A stretch of 20,092 nt of DNA from Thermomucor indicae-seudaticae (lineage: Eukaryota; Mucoromycota; Mucoromycetes; Mucorales; Lichtheimiaceae), in NCBI GenBank assembly GCA_000787465.1, contig JSYX01000618.1:1-20092 (forward strand), read 5' to 3'. Both the position numbers and the translations under genes were made by a program. The notes under the pieces were generated by a model. That model had not been told where the DNA came from and ran no database searches. It saw nothing but the letters and a program-made list of their open reading frames with translations. Position 1 is the first letter of the stretch, and each line of letters begins with the position of its first letter. Shown here piece by piece: positions 9,500 to 19,752 of this stretch.

Positions 9500-10934
9500 T
9501 TATTGTTCGTTGAATTCATCTAAAAAGCTCTGAAGCCCTTCCGGTAATGTATAGTCCAGTTGCTTTTGTTCTGCTAATGATTTAGCTTCCTGGATATACT
9601 TCACAGCTTCTTGATACAGCTCGCTTTGTTCATTCTCCTGCAATACCAGATTGGCTTCGTTCAAGCACGCCTCTGCGAGATCGGCATAGCTCTGTGGCAT
9701 AATCGTATTATTTTCCTTTTGCACGTCCAGACTCTGTTTGAAATATTTTTTGCCTTGGAAACATTAGCATAAGTCATGACATCATAGATGCCATAGTAAC
9801 GAGGCTTACATTTCACAATCGCGTCGTACGCTTTCTGTTCCTCCGCTGATCGTTCCTTCTTTTCCTGATCATCTTTGTCATCTCCATCTTGTTGCATATC
9901 AACCTGTTCTAACCAATAGTTGGCAAGAGATAATTGACCCAGACCCAACTCTGATAATGCACGGGCGTTTTGAGGCTCCTCTATTTAACCACATGGTTCA
10001 GTTAATTAAAGGAAGATCCTTCCTTTGTTCAACAAGGATTGCTCACCTTTAACTACACGTTCCAAGAGCTCTTGAGCCCAATTTCTAAACTTGTTTTGAC
10101 TTTCCAGGTCGCTGTACAACTCTCCATGGCTCTGAACAATGGATGCAATTTCCACTAGAGACGCATTAGACAGCTTGTGATCCGGACTATCCAAGACCGT
10201 AGACAACGTTTCAAGTGCACGAGAAGCAAGTTCCGGCACTTGATCCTCGGATTCAGTGACAGAGCTGGCTGCCTATAACATACGTATCCAATATCCCCTC
10301 CCCACATGAGTTCACCCGGAAATTCCACTTGGCATGCCGGCTCCTGTTATTACCTTGGCAATCCAGACTTTAGACAAAGCAACGCGAATCTTGAGCGCCC
10401 ATTCAGCATGAGCCGCCTTTTCTTTGTCGTCTTCGAGTTCTTCACAACGTTCAAGGCCGCTCTCGAGACGTTCTTCTGCAGCTTCCAGATACGGTTCAAA
10501 GTCTTCGTCCTCTTGAAGTCTTCCAAGTTCATACAAGGCTGATCCGTAGGTCAAGTAGAATTGCGGTGGAGGACGCGGCTCGTTTTCGGGCCAGTTGCGC
10601 AGAATCCGATCCGACTCGTGCACGGTTCCACGCAACAATTGCAAAGCAGCTTCAGGATCGGATTCTAATTTATCACACGACGAAACGTTAGATTTTTTGC
10701 TAATGGCAATGAATTCTACTTTTGCAAAAATATCTGTTAACCTGCTTTTTCTAAGGCACTTTCAAACAACGCAGCCGCCTCTCCAACTTCGTCGCCTTCT
10801 TCAACCACCTTGTCTAACACGACCGTCTGCGCCTTGCTTGTATCAGGTACTTCTTCTGCTTCTTGTTCTACCTTGGCCTTCTTGGCCGCTTTTTGTGCAG
10901 CTAGACCTCTCGGACGTTTCTTCTCGGCTGCCAT
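9500..10934 (-). CDS. ETT1: Ett1-like protein (enhancer of translation termination)
   Basis: Exons: 10934-10742, 10664-10354, 10272-10047, 9980-9810 and 9753-9500. Introns are 77, 81, 66 and 56 nt, and frame is kept throughout, giving 384 aa. It begins with a basic KKRPRGLAAQKAAKKAKVE segment, probably nuclear targeting. A helical repeat region follows that resembles Ett1: LLRGTVHESDRILRNW, then FYLTYGSALYELGRL, then ARALSELGLGQLSLANYWLE. An acidic DGDDKDDQEKKE loop sits in exon 4. Ett1 family proteins are TPR-like nuclear proteins linked to efficient translation termination. The assignment rests on recalled family pattern, so it is less secure than the genes beside it. The last intron uses an AAG acceptor; the CAG nearby would create a stop. 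An in-frame ATG at 11063 could add 43 residues, but family members start near the basic segment. It shares a divergent promoter with BPL1. Confidence 0.8.
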
Positions 10935-11373
10935 AATGGACGATCGTGATTTACAGGAACTTCTTTTTTTGACGAAAAACAAGCGAAAGTGACAGGTCCT
11001 CCCGTTTTGGGAAACAAGAGCGGGGAATTCGAAAGTCTTTAGCATTAAGCTGTTCGCCGACAAAACAGCGTCAATTGAAGCCCAAAACTGTTCCTGTGAA
11101 GAGCGCCAAAAGGAAATACCAAATGTCTAGCTTCAAGCTGTCCGTAACGTCTTTAATGCTTGACTCTGGTCATATGCTCTTAGCGTAATGTCTAATTATG
11201 GGCCACTGGCAGGCAGCCCCAATTTGTGGCGGCGACAAAATGGCGGCACAGCCTTCACCAGCTTGACAACGTTGCTTGTATCTTGCGGACGACTTTTAGA
11301 TCGCCGGGCGATTCGGTTCTTTCACTTGTGTCGACTTGTCAGATATTCAGGGACTTTTGCCAGAAGCATCGAC
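10935..11373. promoter_or_regulatory. Divergent ETT1/BPL1 promoter region
   Basis: ETT1 starts leftward at 10934 and BPL1 rightward at 11374 (or 11188), leaving 253-439 nt that must serve both genes. I see no TATA box or recognised operator. The right part (11188-11373) is also open in the BPL1 frame and could code for an N-terminal extension. Confidence 0.55.
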
Positions 11374-13620
11374 ATGACCGGCATCAACATTTTGATTTAC
11401 AGCGGAAACGGTACCTCGCCCAATTCCGTTCGACACACCCAGCATACTTTAAAGTTACTGTTGGGTCATGCATACGATATCGTGAAGGTAGACGCTCAGG
11501 TTTTGCGGACAGAACCATGGGAAGAATCATGCGCCATGCTCGTTGTTCCTGGTGGAAGGGACAAACCGTACTGTAATGACCTTAATGGCGTGATCAATGA
11601 CCGCATCAAGCGTTATGTTCGTGCAGGTGGACGATACCTTGGTCTGTGCGCTGGCGCTTACTATGCCTCGCGTATGATTGAATTTGAGATGGACCGTCCG
11701 GATATGCAAGTCTGTGGCAAACGGGAACTGGCGTTTTTCCCTGGCTTGTGCCGGGGTACTGTCTATCCGGGCTTCGTCTACGACAGCGAGCGTGGAGCGC
11801 GGTCTGCGCCTGTGCAACTTGACAGTCCGCTTCTTCAGCCGTACTATCCGGATGCATTGGTGCCCAAAGTGATCAATATGTATTACAATGGAGGAGGCTA
11901 TTTTGTTCGTGCGTTCGAATATCCTGACGTCGAGATCCTTGGCCGCTTCGTCGAACCTGGTATCTGCAAGGACGAGGAACATCCAGCGGCTGCCGTCCAG
12001 TGTCGCGTAGGCGACGGTACAGCTGTGCTGATATCAACCCATCCAGAGTATGATATGGGCGGTCTTTCACCGCACGAGAATGCGTCGTTGGTGGAAGAGC
12101 TAAAAGCGTCGGAAGAGGACCGCAAGACATTTTTGAGAGTTGTCTTTGCACGCATGGGCTTACAAGTGGTAGGCTTCGACAACAAGTCCGGACTTCAAGA
12201 AAACCAATCGCCAGCACTCACACCCATCTACTTGTCTGCAATCAACAATGAAGTTGCCCAATCCGTCGCTTCGAAACTGCGTGCGCTTGCTACCGAGTCC
12301 CTTATCATCAAAGATGGTAACGACCGGTTTCGTCTATTGGAGGCCGACGATGATCCTGTTTCAAGCGAACTTGCTTCCTTGTCATTAACCAGTGAAAATG
12401 ATGATACACCTCCTCCTCCCTTGCAGATCAAACTGCCTGCTGCAAGGGAGACCGACCCTGTGTGCCCGGCAAAGTCGCTTACTCCACACTTTGATCTCAA
12501 GGCTTATTTCACTGCACTGGCGGCGCAGCGTAGCCAAGAGTGGGGTGGTGGCCGTTGGCTCCGGTTCGGAAATGCTGCTTTATACGCTGAAGTGATTACT
12601 AGTACCCAAACTGTGTTGGACAAGTATGTCAGCTAGGCCAATGCTATGAAATCGGATTTGTGTGCTGACGGTATCTATGTTGCTAGAAACTACAGGTTTG
12701 CCCAAGCGCTTCCTACGGGCTTGGTTTGTCTAGCCACAAACCAGATTGCTGGTCGTGGTACGTATGTTAACAGATGTTCTTTACTCAGCGTTAAGGAGGA
12801 ATTCATCGCGTCCTTGGATAGGCCGTGGCCGTAACTCGTGGGTCTCGCAGCTTGGGGCACTTCAATTCAGCTTTATTGTTCGTCACAGTCTGAAGTTATC
12901 TCATGCGCCCGTCGTCTTTATCCAGTATATCATCGCGCTAGCCATTGTGGAAAGTATACGGTCCCGAAAGGGATATGAGAGCGTGCCTTTACGTCTCAAG
13001 TGGCCGAACGACATTTACGCCGAAGTCAACGGCGGGCAGGAACTGAAAAAGGTCGGCGGCTTACTGGTAAACTCTAGTTTTGCTGAGAATGAGTTTTTGC
13101 TTGTCATTGGTAAGAAATATCTATCTGCCTGATGATTCTGCATTAGCGATTTGCTAAACTGCAGTGTGTGTATAGGATGTGGCGTCAACCTTTCGAACCC
13201 ACGCCCCACTATATCAATCAACGAAGTCATTCAGGCACATGATCCATCTTTACGAAAACTTTCGCCGGAAGAGGCACTGGCAGGATTTCTGGTCACTTTC
13301 GAACGGTTCTATCTAGAGTTTTGTGAGAAAGGCATGGGACAATGGTTCCTTGAGAAATACTATGCACGGTGGTTGCATAGGTAAGAAATCTCCGGCAGAT
13401 CTTGTCTTTAGTAACGGTAGGAGCTAATACAACTTGTTTTAGCGATAAGATTGTGACTCTGACAACACATAACAATGAGTGTGTCAAGATCACTGGCATC
13501 ACCAGCGACTATGGCATGCTTGAAGCTGTCAGCATAGATGGGTCCCACAAGCGATATACCCTTCAACCAGACGGCAATAGTTTTGACATGCTCAAAGGGT
13601 TGATCATTAAAAAGGCATAG
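11374..13620 (+). CDS. BPL1: Biotin-[carboxylase] protein ligase
   Basis: Exons: 11374-12623, 12687-12757, 12822-13109, 13176-13380 and 13443-13620. Introns are 62-66 nt, frame is kept, and the product is 663 aa. The N-terminal half is the class I amidotransferase-like domain of eukaryotic ligases: NILIYSGNGTSPNSV, then GGRYLGLCAGAYYAS with C92. The C-terminal half is the catalytic module: STQTVLDK, ALPTG, biotinyl-AMP loop GRGRGRNSW (439-447), QFSFIVRH, KWPND (500-504), GGLLV, and VIGCGVNLSN, which spans intron 3. A small beta domain at the end probably corresponds to the BirA C-domain (HNNECVKITGITSDYG). It biotinylates acetyl-CoA and pyruvate carboxylases. In the family motif W-x-S-P the proline is Q450 here. 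An in-frame ATG at 11188 would add a 62-residue Arg-rich leader. Confidence 0.96.
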
Positions 13621-13898
13621 ACGTTGTGTTTCTGTTTCTGTAAATAATATATTCTAGTCTATATATGATTATAACATCCGGATGCACCTTGCAGGTCTTT
13701 TATACGGTGTAATAAAGAGAGGGCGATCGCAATGGAAGATGCACGAATATGCATGACACACAGACCATGAGCCAAACATTTTACCGTATGCGGTTTAATG
13801 ATGATAACGCTAGCCAACCAGTGTGAGGCGTTATTAAAAAGAAGCATGCATTACTTTGGAATTTCCATTGCTCCTTTTTCTTCTTCTCGACTTAACAA
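13621..13898. other. BPL1 3' flank / TEA gene upstream region
   Basis: About 280 nt with a possible AATAAA-type polyadenylation signal near 13711 for BPL1. A short CT-rich run (13870-13890) lies just before the proposed TEA start codon. Nothing else is seen. Confidence 0.5.
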
Positions 13899-15140
13899 AT
13901 GCCTAAACAGAAGCGGAAAGCAATACGAAATAAAGAAGACGAGGCAAGTGAACCCTTGAGTTGGCTCAATCAGAAACAGGGAAATTCATTCCCGCCCCTT
14001 CTTTATATTCCCAGCAAGTATGGCCAGCTGATGTGGCTGCGGCTTTCCTGGAAGGTATGGCCTACGCGGTAAAACAAGTGTGTAGCATGCAAGAAGCTCA
14101 TCATTTTATTCATAGCTATCCAAAGAATACCCAAGCTCGGTCGTCGCAAAGTCTTTGTGAAAGGGAAAGCTTGCGGTAAGAGAGATGCAAGATAGAAAAG
14201 AACTAGTGGTTTTTCTAACTTTACTACTACTGCTGCTAAACTAAAAGGTCGAAATGAACTGATTGCCGGTTACATATTGCGCAGAACTGGCAAGTTAAGG
14301 ACACGGAAACAAGTATCCTCTCATTTGCAAGTGCTTAAAAACGCTGCTCTTCGTGATCCGGAATGCAAGTTGAGACTCCTTTTTTTTAGACTAGTGAGGA
14401 CATGTAAGACTGAACAAATCTTAAAGTGGCCCAGTTATTCCAGCAAGAGATCAAGGTGTTTCGGCCTCGCTCTTTAGCATTGTATTTCGGTGACGTCCTG
14501 GCTTATGGCTCCAAATCATCAAACGAGCATGGGTCGGGAATGACACTGCCTCGTCTCTGCGACTTGGACCAAGTCCTTGAAAGAACCGAATGGGTGGGTG
14601 TGGCCAAGGTGGGTCGCCAAGAGAAAACGAGAAGGAAGATCCCACTAAACTTTCTCACAAAAGGTTGGTCTCAATATACCATCCAAAGCGAAACAGAGTC
14701 AGTTTTCAAGTTACCTCATGTTTGAGACGGACAGTCGACGAACTATCGAATGCGCGACGCGGGTGTATTCCTTTGGTCAATGTGTCTTTGACATAGTCCA
14801 AGTTGAGCAAGCTTTATGGATCGCCCGAGATGAGTATGTTTACCGGTTTCAACTTGCAGACGCTTTTATGAATATCTTGCTACACCAGCTGATGGACGAA
14901 AGCAACGACTGTCACATAAACAATGCATTAACAAACTTGGTCATTGTACAAGTAAATGCCATATCTGGAAACATGAAGGAATTGGGCATCCCTAATTCAC
15001 ACATTGGAGCACAGATATTTCAGGATCTCGATCAACAAGCCTCTGGCACAAACTTGCTCGTAATGATCTATCAGCTGGAACGAGGCTTCGGTCAAATCTC
15101 GACATGGATGCTACCAAGAAACAAATTGCAGTGGAAATAA
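13899..15140 (+). CDS. TEA/ATTS-domain transcription factor with TEAD-like C-terminal domain
   Basis: Exons: 13899-13947, 14019-14054, 14116-14175, 14248-14393, 14435-14608 and 14664-15140, giving about 313 aa. The TEA domain (about 18-80) is assembled across three splices: [11 protein letters not shown], then [17 protein letters not shown], then [19 protein letters not shown], then [12 protein letters not shown]. This is the full DNA-binding domain with its recognition helix. Exon 6 resembles the second half of the animal TEAD YAP-binding domain ([20 protein letters not shown], then [18 protein letters not shown], then [12 protein letters not shown]). Two joins are uncertain. The first intron uses an AAG acceptor at 14017-14018. 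The exon 4/5 intron is either 41 nt (14394-14434, good sites but short) or 74 nt (14353-14426, weak donor, 302 aa). Fungal relatives (AbaA, Tec1) control development. It probably acts in the nucleus. Confidence 0.88.
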
Positions 15141-15894
15141 CGGAATCTATTGTTAAACTATGTAGCATCGCGACAACTTATTATGTACATTTCAACGAGA
15201 TGCTTCTGCTATGCGTCCTATTATTATGACAATATGCTAAAAAGAATCAACTGTCCAGTCGATCTCACAAAGAGAATGGATGTCCTTTTTCCAGGCCTTC
15301 TATAGAACTGTAAGTCGGAAAGAATGCCATAATGGAAAATATCACGCCTATATGCACCGTTATCCTCCTCTTGCTGAATAGCAGTAAACGTTACTCGCAC
15401 AAACATGACAATAAGTTCGTTGACATAAGCATCATCAGTAACGGCGGCGCAAGGGACTTGACAGAAGAAAAGTCGTATTGTCTTTTACTTCCATATGGAG
15501 ATGAATGCTCTCATGGCGATTTTCGTCCAAAAGACGCTGATAGTGCTGAAAGTCATGAGAGATCAAAGTCGAACAACTTGATGTGTCCGTCTGTTATCAA
15601 TGACGATGTAATACAAACTGACAATTTCACGAGCTTATGCCATGTAACGCGAACAAGGAAGGCATTGGTTATTACCGCTGAATGAAACCCATATTATGGA
15701 TAGCGATCAGTGCTTCGGCGAGAGAACTCATTAAACGTATAATACACTACATACTTTATGAGCATCGTCTCCGCCAGATAGAGACTCCTGGTAGAGCCGG
15801 ATATATTATAATTTGGTGGTGGAAGTTGCTGAAAACGCCATATATGATACAAAAAGGAGGGATAGAGAGAGGGGAGGAAGGGAAGAAAAGCAAC
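15141..15894. other. Convergent intergenic region, one weak open frame
   Basis: This stretch lies between the stop codons of the TEA gene (+) and the FHA-RING gene (-). A plus frame of 117 codons (15332-15685) is fairly long and charged but has no domain, splice or codon evidence. I do not call it a gene, though a small uncharacterised gene cannot be excluded. Both genes' 3' untranslated regions must lie here. Confidence 0.4.
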
Positions 15895-18106
15895 TTAGTT
15901 ATCCACAGCCATGGCGTGGTGCTGTTGCAACGCATTATTATTATTATTATTATCTTCTTCTTCAATTTCAGCAAGATGAGCTGTGGATTGGCGAGAAAGG
16001 GTATTAGCAAGGTGATTGTCGTTATCATTAGGGGCGGGGTTAGAGGAGGAAGATGCTGTGGATATATTGGACATTCGGTATCCCGTGTGATTAGTATGTG
16101 TGCGCGTAAGGTTTGATGATTCTGGTTCTCGCTCATCATTATCCTCTTGCTGTTCCCGACCGAATGGACGTATCAGAAAATTGGGATACGAAAGAGGACG
16201 TGCCTTATTCGACCGCTTACGGCCACGCTGCTGTTCGCTTCGTGACATGATCACAGTCGACTTTCTCTTTTCAAAAAAGGTCATTTTCAGTTTTTCCATC
16301 AAGTTGGCAGCAGCCCCTAAACGCCTGTCGTTCTGCTGCCGTCTGGTGGTATCGGGTGTTTGAGCTTGAACTGCAGGCGGAGGGGTGATGGGTTGCTCTT
16401 CACGCTGGCTTGGCGCTGTTGAGGTACTGTTGTCTTGGCGGACAGGTTCATCATTCGAGTGGTGGCTGTCGTGTCGTTGGATTTCTATTACATCCATGTC
16501 ATCAGACACAAATACTGTACGTCGATCCCGTGCAGCTGTATCTCGTACTGCAGAAAAGGAGGAGATATGCGTCAGAAACGGGAACATGCAGTCAAAACAT
16601 CAAACATGAAAATTACTACATACAGTCAGAAGTATTAGGGTGGACAAGGATGCCGGATGAAGTCCTGCTAGTAGTATCGTGGCTAGGTGATGGTATCTCG
16701 TCATTGGGCTGGGTATTGTGAGGCTCATCTGACGAGCTGCGGTCTTGCTGGTCAGAATCGGCCGCATTGTTATCGGACGACGAAGAAGAAGAGGATGAGA
16801 GAGAAGAATTTGTTATTGGTTGCAGACAAGTGCTGGTGGCGGGTTGTTGTGCATCGTCGACTTGCATAGCCACTTGTTGATGACTGGCTCCAAAGGCCGC
16901 TTCCGGCGGGGGTGTGAAAGACTTGCATCTCAGTCCATACTTTTGCATGACCTCCTCCGGCTCGATGGCTACACTAGCCTCCAAATCAGAGTATGTCCGG
17001 CAAATAGGACACTGAAAACCCGGATAGCTTTGAAGAAGCACACGGATACACTTGAAGTGATAAGAGTGAGAACACGGGGCCACAAAAAGGGCCTGGAATG
17101 GCGCGAGTGCGTACAGACATATGCAGCATTCATCGACTTCCGCAACAACATCGCCGCCAGAGTCGGAAGCAACCGGAGGATGCTTTTCTGACTCTTCATC
17201 TAAAAGGACGAGGGATGACTGTCGTCCATCTTCCGCATGACTGCTTGCGACGCGAGACAGGTTCTTGAGATTGTTAAACTGAGATATACTGAACGATAAG
17301 GGACGTGGTTTGCGTGATGCGTTGATCTCGAAGCGCATTTTCACTGATCGATAAATCTCCTCCTGGCCGCCCTGATAGTCGACACCGAGTTGGACAATAT
17401 CACCATGTTTGATTTCTGTTGGTGGACTCTCCTGATTCGCGGGACTCAGCCGAACATGGTTCAAGAACGTACCAGAAGATGACTTGGTGTCGCGTATATA
17501 CAACTACTCGGTGCGACACACAACTTTAAGTAAAATCTTGTGTCGTCCTCCTTCATTTCCCATGTTATGTCTTACCTTCCCATCCGTGTGAACCCACAGC
17601 TCACAATGGGATCGAGATACCACTTTGCTCTTAAAGGACATGTGATTAGGCGACTGTGACCTTTCCGCAAATCTTCCTATTTTGATCACTGTCCCGGCCT
17701 CCAACTCGCGGTCAACAATCTCAAATATCAAGCTACGACTTGGATTCTCAATACTAGGCACAATTCGGACGTGCAGAGATCGTGGTGTATCAGGCGAAGT
17801 CGTCGAAAACGTAGATCCTAGTTGCAAAGGGTCTTCTTCAGCTGTCTCCGGTGCTGCCGCTGTTGTTGTCGTCGTCATTGCTGGTGTCGTCACGCCACTA
17901 CTATTGCTTGAGCGTGCGCGTCCGGCGGAACGAGAGAAGCGTCTGGTGATCAAAGCTGCCGCCCCCTGTGTCAATGTTAAAGATCGTCGAAGGGCGGAAT
18001 TTCTGTTGGAGCGTTGCGTTCTTCGTGTTGCACCACCATGTTCGCTTAAGCTATCGGCAGGTGCCTGTAGTCCAGACATGGCGTTTGTGTACGCAATGTC
18101 AGCCAT
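15895..18106 (-). CDS. DMA1: FHA-RING E3 ubiquitin ligase, Dma1/Dma2 (CHFR/RNF8-like) type
   Basis: Exons 18106-17576, 17503-16624 and 16547-15895, with introns of 72 and 76 nt in frame, give 687 aa. The FHA domain is split by intron 1: IKIGRF (about 142-146), SRSH (164-167), then SSSGTFLNH (185-193), holding the phosphothreonine-binding Arg, Ser and Asn. The RING follows at C303/C306/C321/H323/H326/C329/C342/C345 (CCIC, then CSHSYHFKC, then CPIC), matching the fungal Dma consensus. In yeasts these ligases act in septin/cytokinesis control and the spindle-position checkpoint. The protein is longer than yeast Dma1 because of Ser/Thr-rich N-terminal and Asn/Gln/Ser-rich C-terminal tails. Exon 3 is the less conserved part. 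The true ATG is at 18106; three codons upstream is a TTG. Confidence 0.93.
15934..15951. repeat. (ATT)6 microsatellite inside the FHA-RING gene
   Basis: Six ATT units on the plus strand read as six AAT (Asn) codons in the last exon of the minus-strand FHA-RING gene. They are followed by GAT and GAA codons, giving an acidic-then-Asn tract. Length change would be in frame. Confidence 0.85.
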
Positions 18107-19185
18107 TTGGGACAAAAAATAAAGCGGAGAGAAGGAGGATAAGGGGAAAAAGTTGCGGCGGTGGGAAAGAAAAGAAGAAAGGAAAACACAAAAATTTCAA
18201 CCAGCCAGGCCTTAAGAGGGAGCCCGCCCTTGCCCTTTCCCGCCCGTTATAAGGGTTCATAGTAGAACTTTTTATTCCACTTGCTCGCTATGTGGTTCGC
18301 CACTCACACGTCTTATTCGCAATCTATATACACTATTGAGCAAAGAAGTTCTTCATCCAGGACCCTGTCTATCATAGGTAATTAGACACCAAACAACGTA
18401 TGCATCTAGGAGATACATGGACAGTGGCGCCGCTCGTTTTTAGTTGTCCGATTCGTGGTGCCTATCCGTGCGGTTTGTTTCCTGATGGACCTCTTTGTTC
18501 AACAACAAGTGGCTGCTCCCGAAAACAAGGAAAGCGCGTTACAGAAACGAATAAAAAAGCTTCATTGAGACGAGAAGTAGAAAAGGTACAAGTGATCTCT
18601 TGAAAGAGTGGAGGAAGGAGGGCGAATAACATGAGAGAACTCCGCTTTCCTTTGTGTTCCAATGGCTGCAGCTCTTTTGTAAGGAAGATGACGAGTTCAA
18701 GAAGAGCAGTAAGAAGAGGTATCCCCGCCAGGGGAGAAATAGGTGTGATGGTGTACAAGGCACCTCCTTTTGCTAACTAGCCGTATTATGACCCTTATCA
18801 TCAATCTTTCGCAATACTTGAGTAATTTCATCACTTCGGTAATATAACCGGAACTTTCTAATTATTTTCTGTATACAAGGCGTCATAATTCGGTTGTCCA
18901 ATCGATCACCTCTGATCCAAGTGGGGAATCAATTATTAAGGAGGGTAAAAAGATATGCAGCAGGGGACTGTGTAGCAATGAGCTGGCATTTCATTCATTT
19001 TTTCGCGCTAACACAAACATGAAGAACAACAGCGTGAAATGAGCCAACTCTAACTGGGTCACTCGGTTATACCCTTTGACATATAAGGTTATTGACCATG
19101 ACTTTTCTCTCTTTCTGTCTGCCTCCATTGTACAGGTATTAATTAATAAACCTACTATCAGTTTCAGAATCAATTCTCGAGTCAA

Positions 19186-19305
19186 TTTCCCCTGAAAGGG
19201 GGAAACAATTGTTGACTTTTCGTGAATCAAGACTCGTCTGTGAGATAGAGTGGCTGTTGTCATGGTAAAAAGGGGTTGCTTGACTAAGAGCTCGGATATG
19301 AGGGG
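19186..19305. promoter_or_regulatory. Cluster of STRE-like elements with a palindrome
   Basis: Four AGGGG/CCCCT elements lie within about 120 nt: CCCCT 19189-19193, AGGGG 19197-19201, 19271-19275 and 19301-19305. The first two form a hairpin-like palindrome, TTTCCCC (19186-19192) against GGGGAAA (19199-19205). In yeasts AGGGG is the stress response element bound by Msn2/Msn4-type zinc fingers; use here is inference. The cluster lies about 450-570 nt before the secreted-protein ATG. Confidence 0.5.
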
Positions 19306-19585
19306 GACCTGCAGGCACACAAGGAGGTGTTTTGAGTCTCCGCAAAGAGTGTGGCGGGAAATTAAAGACAAGGAAATTACCTTTTCTGGGCGGAAATCAA
19401 GGAGACGACGGAAAAAACGTGGCGGTGTACGCGTCGGCGAATGGAATAGCCCTATTTAGACGATGCCTAGGTCAACTATGGTTTCGTGCAATTGCAAAAG
19501 AGATCCCGCTTATCTCGCTCCTTGATGAGACTCAATTTATTGTTGTGTTCACTTCGGTTTGGGGGGGAGAAGCTAGGAGAAATGA

Positions 19586-19593
19586 TATAAAAG
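19586..19593 (+). promoter_or_regulatory. TATA box of the secreted-protein gene
   Basis: TATAAAAG sits 160 nt upstream of the ATG at 19753. CT-rich sequence lies between the box and the start codon, a layout common in strongly expressed fungal genes. Confidence 0.6.
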
Positions 19594-19752
19594 TCGATGC
19601 TTTAAACGATGGTTGCAACGAGATCAGAACCGACAAAAAAAACACTTTTTGTGTGCTCTTCTCTTCTTGACCCAGTTCTTTCCTGTAGTAGTAGCTTTTA
19701 CTGTACTAATCCCCTCCTTACATACATACTCTATACCTTCCTTACATCAAAA

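Larger units (their letters stand above)
18107..19752. other. Long intergenic region: FHA-RING promoter and promoter of the secreted protein
   Basis: About 1.6 kb with no supportable gene. The left end (18116-18260) is purine-rich on the plus strand, that is, pyrimidine-rich as the minus-strand FHA-RING promoter. The right end holds STRE-like elements (19186-19305) and a TATA box (19586). Open frames at 18462-18758 (-), 18991-19371 (-) and 19332-19670 (+) have no recognisable content. Confidence 0.5.

Noticed and set aside
11527..12217. Minus-strand open frames of 83-151 codons
   Set aside because: They are antisense to the first BPL1 exon, whose amidotransferase-like domain is clear.
15682..16116. 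A 144-codon plus-strand open frame with an Ile-rich run
   Set aside because: It is antisense to the last exon of the FHA-RING gene. The Ile run is the complement of the Asn microsatellite.
18991..19371. A 126-codon minus-strand open frame in the long intergenic region
   Set aside because: No recognisable domain, and it overlaps the STRE-like cluster and palindrome. Treated as chance.
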